Assembly: GCA_002404215.1 (NCBI GenBank)
Contig: DHJG01000042.1
Span: 1,403-11,435 of the forward strand
DNA from: Desulfosporosinus sp. UBA4726
Lineage (GTDB): Bacteria > Bacillota > Desulfitobacteriia > Desulfitobacteriales > Desulfitobacteriaceae
DNA length: 10,033 nt
Direction of reading: 5' to 3'
How positions within the stretch are numbered: the stretch's first letter is position 1; each line of letters opens with the position of its first letter. Positions 6,628 to 10,033 of this stretch are shown here, piece after piece. The notes under the pieces were generated by a model. It was given only the letters and a program-made list of their open reading frames with translations. It did no database searches and had not been told where the DNA came from. The translations under genes were made by a program, and so were the position numbers.

Positions 6628-7197
6628 TCAATCTTCTAGACTATTTAACCACCGCTTCGCAATTTGTTTATATAAGTTGGCTCTCGCCAATAAATTAAGG
6701 ATAACCAGCGTGTTGGCAACCTTTTCCCTATCCTCCATTGCCATCTCCTCTCCAGCAAGCGTCTCCTCAACTTCCGTCTCTAGTCCCCGAAGGGATTTCT
6801 GCCAGTCCAACTGAGATCGATCAAAGATTTCACTGTAATACCTATAAAGTTTGGTCGGGTTGATCCGATCATCTGAGGTGTCCAACAGGTTTTCATTAAC
6901 ATAACCTAGCAGTTCAGAAACCTCTTCAAGCGATAGAATATCGCGCAAATCATTAATAAGTAGAATATTGGCGACTTGTTCACGGTTATATTTTTTCTTC
7001 TGTGGGTGGGGAATATACTCTCGCCTGACCCAATTCTGAACGTGGGTGGGATTAATGTCGTTCTGACTAACCTGCTTTGCAACTTCAACCACCTGGGCAA
7101 GCATCATCGAGTCCAATTCTAGATAAGGCAGTGCTTTCTGCTTGGGTTCTAAGTCATTTAACACATCACGGATTGCCTGCATATGCTTTGAAGTCAT
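6628..7197 (-). CDS. DUF1836 protein with MerR-like helix-turn-helix
   Basis: This 189-residue protein matches the DUF1836 family of Firmicutes. The middle part (about residues 47-100) reads like a MerR-type winged helix: INPTHVQNWVRREYIPHP, then a KKKYNREQ turn and a leucine-rich helix LSLEEVSELLGY. The C-terminal part is helical and acidic, with no cysteine or ligand pocket that I can recognise. It is therefore probably a DNA-binding regulator, but its target is unknown. The ATG at 7195-7197 follows AGGTGA. It is the first gene of the operon with nfeD, floA and the repeat protein (26-nt gap to nfeD), which suggests a link to membrane stress or microdomain control; that link is inference. 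Confidence 0.85.
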   Translation of the reverse strand: MTSKHMQAIRDVLNDLEPKQKALPYLELDSMMLAQVVEVAKQVSQNDINPTHVQNWVRREYIPHPQKKKYNREQVANILLINDLRDILSLEEVSELLGYVNENLLDTSDDRINPTKLYRYYSEIFDRSQLDWQKSLRGLETEVEETLAGEEMAMEDREKVANTLVILNLLARANLYKQIAKRWLNSLED

Positions 7198-7266
7198 CCT
7201 ATCACCTGCTTATGTTTTTAACGTTTGCTTATGGAATCCGCCTAATGAAGTGTTCCTTTAGACATT

Positions 7267-7295
7267 ATTATATGTTCACAGTGATCACATGTCAA
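7267..7295 (-). promoter_or_regulatory. Consensus sigma-A promoter of the DUF1836-nfeD-floA operon
   Basis: On the minus strand, a perfect -35 TTGACA (7290-7295) and a perfect -10 TATAAT (7267-7272) are separated by exactly 17 nt. The expected start of transcription is near 7260, giving a leader of about 60 nt before the DUF1836 ATG. The spacer holds the 8-bp palindrome GTGATCAC (7281-7288) overlapping TCACAGTGA (7276-7284), which could be an operator. The stretch 7300-7370 shows no gene. Confidence 0.88.
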
Positions 7296-7370
7296 TGCTT
7301 GGTAGTGAATTATTGTTGGTATTGGTAGGAAATAGTTTCTTATGAGAAATTCGCCTCACTTAAGTATACT

Positions 7371-7412
7371 AAAAGGATAGGATTCTTAGCTTGCTATGAA
7401 TCCTATCCTTTT
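7371..7412. terminator. Bidirectional intrinsic terminator after the cytochrome operon
   Basis: AAAAGGATAGGATTC (7371-7385) pairs perfectly with GAATCCTATCCTTTT (7398-7412) around a 12-nt loop. T-runs close the stem in both orientations. It lies about 40 bp beyond the stop of the membrane-protein gene, so its main job is to end the minus-strand cytochrome operon before the floA-operon promoter. Confidence 0.87.
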
Positions 7413-7454
7413 TAAATTGGCGGGATTAAATTTAATAAAAAACTAAGCATTAAA

Positions 7455-8285
7455 TCATTTAGTATGGGCTAAACCAGAATGCATACTATCTACAGTTACA
7501 TTTGATTCGGGCAGCATGCTTAATCCGCCCAACATGGCAAGGTTACAGAAGAGGAGTGGCCCTAGCAGGGGGTTTCGATATAGGATTCTAGCCCAGGCGA
7601 TCGTCTGCGTTCCTGCTAAATCTCCTAAGAGGTGAAATCCAAAACCTAAAATACCCACTAGTAGATTAAGGGTTAATACGGATAAGCAAAGATACGTTTC
7701 CCTTCGGTTCGGTTGACTATATGCCATATAGAAACAGGTTACTGCGGCAAGCGTCCCCGTAACGATCGGAATCAGGGTATAGCTCGGCATAAAACCGAGG
7801 CGGGCATGGTCTAAGAATGCCGCTATAACCGCTCCCAGGAAACCAAAACCGACAAGGACAAACAGTCTAGAACGACGGTCCGCCCCTCGGTAGTGCTCAC
7901 TGGCTAAAGCGTAACTAGCGATTCCCGCAAAGGCAATCGGAGCTGCTATGGGTGAGCCCGCTATCAGAAGACTGTATAGGCTCTGCTGACTTGAGGTGGC
8001 ATTCCCAGTTAGGTGAAAAAAGGTACCCACGATACCGACGATTACACCTAACCACATTACCGTTTGAAACATTCGCTTCACGCTAACCTTCGTTTTGAAG
8101 ACTATTTGAGCAAGAATAGCTAGAACGGCGAAAGGGGTATAAATCAAGGGAATGAGTTCCCAGCGGAAATAGTTATTTTGTGAATGAGCCATCAAGACAT
8201 CGACCCCGGTCAAGAGGAAATTCAAGGCCATGACACTCAATAAAATGGGTGTCTTATAGTTCACGAAGGTTAGTCGATTCATCAT
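7455..8285 (-). CDS. Eight-helix membrane protein with internal duplication, partner of the octaheme cytochrome
   Basis: I do not recognise a named family. The 276-residue protein has eight hydrophobic segments, at about residues 12-32, 44-63, 72-91, 103-128, 140-158, 170-190, 199-220 and 239-258. The two four-helix halves are related with an offset of 126-127 residues. H34 with LIP at 44-46 matches H160 with LIP at 171-173. VGIVGxxFHLTGN (H91) matches VGILGxxFHLLGD (H218). SPIAAP (112-116) matches NPLLGP (239-243). The four repeated histidines are candidate heme b ligands or quinone-site residues. The frame opens at a TTG (8291), but this is only 2 nt from the AGGAGG at 8294-8299. The ATG at 8283-8285 has an 8-nt spacing and is preferred. 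The AGGAGG overlaps the cytochrome stop codon, so the two genes are translationally coupled. A role as quinol:cytochrome electron-transfer subunit is inference. Confidence 0.8.
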   Translation of the reverse strand: MMNRLTFVNYKTPILLSVMALNFLLTGVDVLMAHSQNNYFRWELIPLIYTPFAVLAILAQIVFKTKVSVKRMFQTVMWLGVIVGIVGTFFHLTGNATSSQQSLYSLLIAGSPIAAPIAFAGIASYALASEHYRGADRRSRLFVLVGFGFLGAVIAAFLDHARLGFMPSYTLIPIVTGTLAAVTCFYMAYSQPNRRETYLCLSVLTLNLLVGILGFGFHLLGDLAGTQTIAWARILYRNPLLGPLLFCNLAMLGGLSMLPESNVTVDSMHSGLAHTK

Positions 8286-8297
8286 GTCCAAATCCTC

Positions 8298-9563
8298 CTA
8301 GCGCTTCGCTTTCAATTCATCGGCTTGAGCATGAAGTTCAACTAACGCTTTCTCCTGCTCATAAATCCCATGCCAGTTCACATAGTCTGCACCGAACATC
8401 ACGGCTCCGTAGCGTGCCCTACGACCTTCATGATGCCAAAGTTCAAAATAAGTGAAATCCATCGGGCTTCCCAATGGCTTAGTCCCAAGTAACCCTAAAC
8501 TACGTAGCTCTGTGACAATTGCTTTCCCTTCTGTGACGTTTTGATTCGTTATATTAATGCTCTTCTCTGCTTTAGCCAGCTCATCTGTGATAAAGGGTTG
8601 GGTGTGGCAATTGAGGCAGACCGCGTTGAGGGTTTCCCTGTTCTTGTCCCCATTTTCGCGAACCTTGGCAATTTCCGGTTGCAGGCTCCATTTGAGGCGT
8701 TCTCCCACGTTATGAGTCCCCTTAACGCTGCCAAAGGCAGACATATGACAGGTGGCACAAGTTGGTGCCGGGAAATCTTTGACCGTCAAGGTTCCTGAGG
8801 GTGCCTCCATATTATATTTTTCTTTATTGGCTTGGTAATATGTGCCGTGCGCAGACTCGCTGTAGATTTCCATTTGAGGGTGATCCGGACCTAAGTGACA
8901 TTGTCCGCAAGTTTCAGGCTTCCGAGCCTGCGCTACCTCAAAGGTGTGCCTTAGATGACACTTTGTACAATCTCCAAAGGTGCCATCTTGATTTTTTTGG
9001 CCAATCGCATGGCAGACTTCGCAGGACTGAGCGGAGGCATCTTTCCCGATTAGATTGAAAACGGGATTCGCGCCACCTCCATTTACGGGTTGCCCATTGG
9101 CATCGAGTAAATGATTCTTAGCGAGTTCTTCAGGGGTAAAATTCTTCGCACCTTCAACAGAATACCACGATTTTGCAGCATGGTTACTGGCCTCAAACTC
9201 CTTCACTGCATCTGCGTGGCATGCTGCACAGTTTTTGGGAGTCGGTGCGGCAACGACGGATACTTTGTAATGATCCTTCGCCATAGTTTCTTGTCCAGCA
9301 AGCGGTTTGTGACAATCCAGACACTGAACTCCTCTGCCTGAATGTTTGCTGTCATGATATTGTTGAATAATTCCAGGATTTTCTTTTTGATGGCAATCCA
9401 CACAAGCTTTGTTTTCTCCTAAGGTGGCAGCACTCAACGTGGGTACACTTGACTGTAATCCTTTAGGCCCAATGACGAAATGATAGGTCAAGAACAATAA
9501 AGTAACTACTAGGATTGTGCCGATCCCTAAAATAGCGATCATACGGCGTGTTGTCTGCTGCAT
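8298..9563 (-). CDS. Octaheme c-type cytochrome, hydroxylamine oxidoreductase-like
   Basis: The 421-residue protein has exactly eight CxxCH heme-binding motifs, at C54, C81, C112, C181, C199, C219, C269 and C316. It has no CxxCK motif, which argues against NrfA, octaheme nitrite reductase and tetrathionate reductase types. The C-terminal segment LWHHEGRRARYGAVMFGADY (376-394 region), followed by NWHG, fits the hydroxylamine oxidoreductase-like family (HAO/epsilon-HAO). Residues 8-31 form a hydrophobic N-terminal anchor after RR, so the heme domain is placed outside the cytoplasmic membrane. HAO-type enzymes either oxidise hydroxylamine or hydrazine, or reduce nitrite/hydroxylamine. The deciding feature is the tyrosine that crosslinks the catalytic heme. 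Several C-terminal tyrosines exist (Y372, Y385, Y394, Y401), but I cannot assign one without alignment. Start: ATG at 9561-9563 after GGGAGGA. In this anaerobic setting a reductive role is more likely, by inference. Confidence 0.88.
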   Translation of the reverse strand: MQQTTRRMIAILGIGTILVVTLLFLTYHFVIGPKGLQSSVPTLSAATLGENKACVDCHQKENPGIIQQYHDSKHSGRGVQCLDCHKPLAGQETMAKDHYKVSVVAAPTPKNCAACHADAVKEFEASNHAAKSWYSVEGAKNFTPEELAKNHLLDANGQPVNGGGANPVFNLIGKDASAQSCEVCHAIGQKNQDGTFGDCTKCHLRHTFEVAQARKPETCGQCHLGPDHPQMEIYSESAHGTYYQANKEKYNMEAPSGTLTVKDFPAPTCATCHMSAFGSVKGTHNVGERLKWSLQPEIAKVRENGDKNRETLNAVCLNCHTQPFITDELAKAEKSINITNQNVTEGKAIVTELRSLGLLGTKPLGSPMDFTYFELWHHEGRRARYGAVMFGADYVNWHGIYEQEKALVELHAQADELKAKR

Positions 9564-9654
9564 CTAAGCGTGTCCTCCCCCTTCAATTAGTTCTGTGTTC
9601 TTAGATTTCTGACTAATTTTTATTCCATTATTTATTTAATTCCAAGAACACCTT

Positions 9655-9705
9655 ATTGTATCATCATATTCGGTCTCGTTACTTAATTTTGTGACTTAGA
9701 TCACA
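9655..9705 (-). promoter_or_regulatory. CRP/FNR-type class II promoter of the octaheme cytochrome operon
   Basis: TGTGA-CTTAGA-TCACA (9690-9705) is a perfect TGTGA-N6-TCACA palindrome of the CRP/FNR family. On the minus strand a -10 like TATGAT lies at 9663-9668, 21 nt downstream of the site. A start of transcription near 9656 would place the palindrome's centre at -41.5, the class II activator position. No good -35 is visible, as expected for an activator-dependent promoter. TACAAT (9655-9660) is a competing -10. The next minus-strand gene upstream ends at 9767, so only the cytochrome can be the target. Confidence 0.7.
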
Positions 9706-9766
9706 GAAGATTGGGGAAATTTGATCACTCAAGTCTCTCAACATCAGTAAATCAAATGGCCACATT

Positions 9767-10033
9767 TTAAATATGCCCTTGCATTTTTTCCAGAAATACT
9801 TTTACGATTTCAGGATCGAATTGGGTTCCTGCATTCTTAAGAATTTCTTGTAGAGCTGCTTCTTTCTGAAACGCCAATCGGTATAATCGTTCACTTGTCA
9901 TTGCAACATAACTACTTACGATGGCAATAATCCTCGCTTCGATAGGTATATCTTCTCCCCGTAAACCTTTAGGGTAACCGGTACCATCCCATCGTTCATG
10001 ATGCGCCAATACATAATCAGCTATTTCTGACAT
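9767..10033 (-). CDS. HD-GYP domain protein, C-terminal fragment with degenerate metal site (5' end outside window)
   Basis: The 88 visible residues are the C-terminal part of an HD-GYP domain, the family of cyclic-di-GMP phosphodiesterases. HHERWDGTGYPKGLRG (from about residue 11) is the second half of the HD-GYP signature and is intact. The following helix, where the family normally reads DxYDAMTSxRxYR, here reads SSYVAMTSERLYR. The first aspartate, the last metal ligand of the HD fold, is serine, and the second is valine. The end (AGTQFDPEIVKVFL) is normal. The ATG at the very edge is inside the domain, so the true start lies upstream outside the window. The domain may be inactive or act as a sensor; the HD dyad itself is not visible here. 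Confidence 0.88.
   Translation of the reverse strand: MSEIADYVLAHHERWDGTGYPKGLRGEDIPIEARIIAIVSSYVAMTSERLYRLAFQKEAALQEILKNAGTQFDPEIVKVFLEKMQGHI

Noticed and set aside
8286..8291. TTG start for the eight-helix membrane protein
   Set aside because: Only 2 nt from the AGGAGG; the ATG at 8283-8285 has a normal 8-nt spacing.
9721..9732. TTGA-N4-TCAA palindrome upstream of the cytochrome promoter
   Set aside because: It resembles an FNR half-site pair, but the arms are one base short of the consensus and the extension does not match; kept only as a weak second site.
1..10033. Search for CRISPR arrays, tRNA/rRNA genes, transposases or integrase sites
   Set aside because: I saw no regularly spaced repeats, tRNA-like cloverleaf, rRNA segment or transposase motif in the window.

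Overview
The window looks like chromosome from an anaerobic, spore-former-type Firmicute, most likely a Peptococcaceae relative such as Desulfosporosinus or Desulfitobacterium. The reasons are strong AGGAGG ribosome binding sites, moderate-to-low GC, a FloA/NfeD membrane operon, DUF1836 and DUF1847 proteins, a multiheme c-type cytochrome and large PAS-GGDEF-EAL and HD-GYP signalling proteins. The genus is inferred from this gene content and was not tested by a search. Nearly all genes lie on the minus strand; only a broken nitroreductase gene lies on the plus strand.

From left to right: (1) 1-2195, a cyclic-di-GMP signalling protein with four PAS domains, GGDEF and the start of EAL, cut by the left edge. 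(2) 2196-2527, a non-coding gap with two perfect hairpins. (3) 2528-2848, an N-terminal nitroreductase fragment whose 3' part has been lost; an intrinsic terminator now lies inside its reading frame. (4) 2868-4155, a two-gene operon of a DUF1847 cysteine-rich protein and a TatD-associated-type radical SAM protein. (5) 4156-4533, a gap with a bulged hairpin and a strong terminator. (6) 4534-7197, a four-gene operon (DUF1836 regulator, short NfeD, flotillin FloA, repeat-containing membrane-anchored protein) read from a consensus sigma-A promoter. (7) 7371-7412, a terminator, then 7455-9563, an octaheme c-type cytochrome of the hydroxylamine-oxidoreductase type followed by an eight-helix membrane protein. 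A CRP/FNR-type palindrome sits upstream at the class II activation position. (8) 9767-10033, the C-terminal end of an HD-GYP protein that has lost key aspartates.

The most interesting unit is the cytochrome/membrane-protein pair. The membrane protein is a clear internal duplication of four helices, with paired histidines in each half and a translational start coupled to the cytochrome stop codon. It has the look of a quinol-facing, possibly heme b-binding partner that exchanges electrons with the octaheme cytochrome outside the membrane. I do not recognise it as a named family. A second notable feature is the floA leader: a 7-bp hairpin separates a perfect Shine-Dalgarno from the start codon, and folding it restores an ideal 9-nt spacing.
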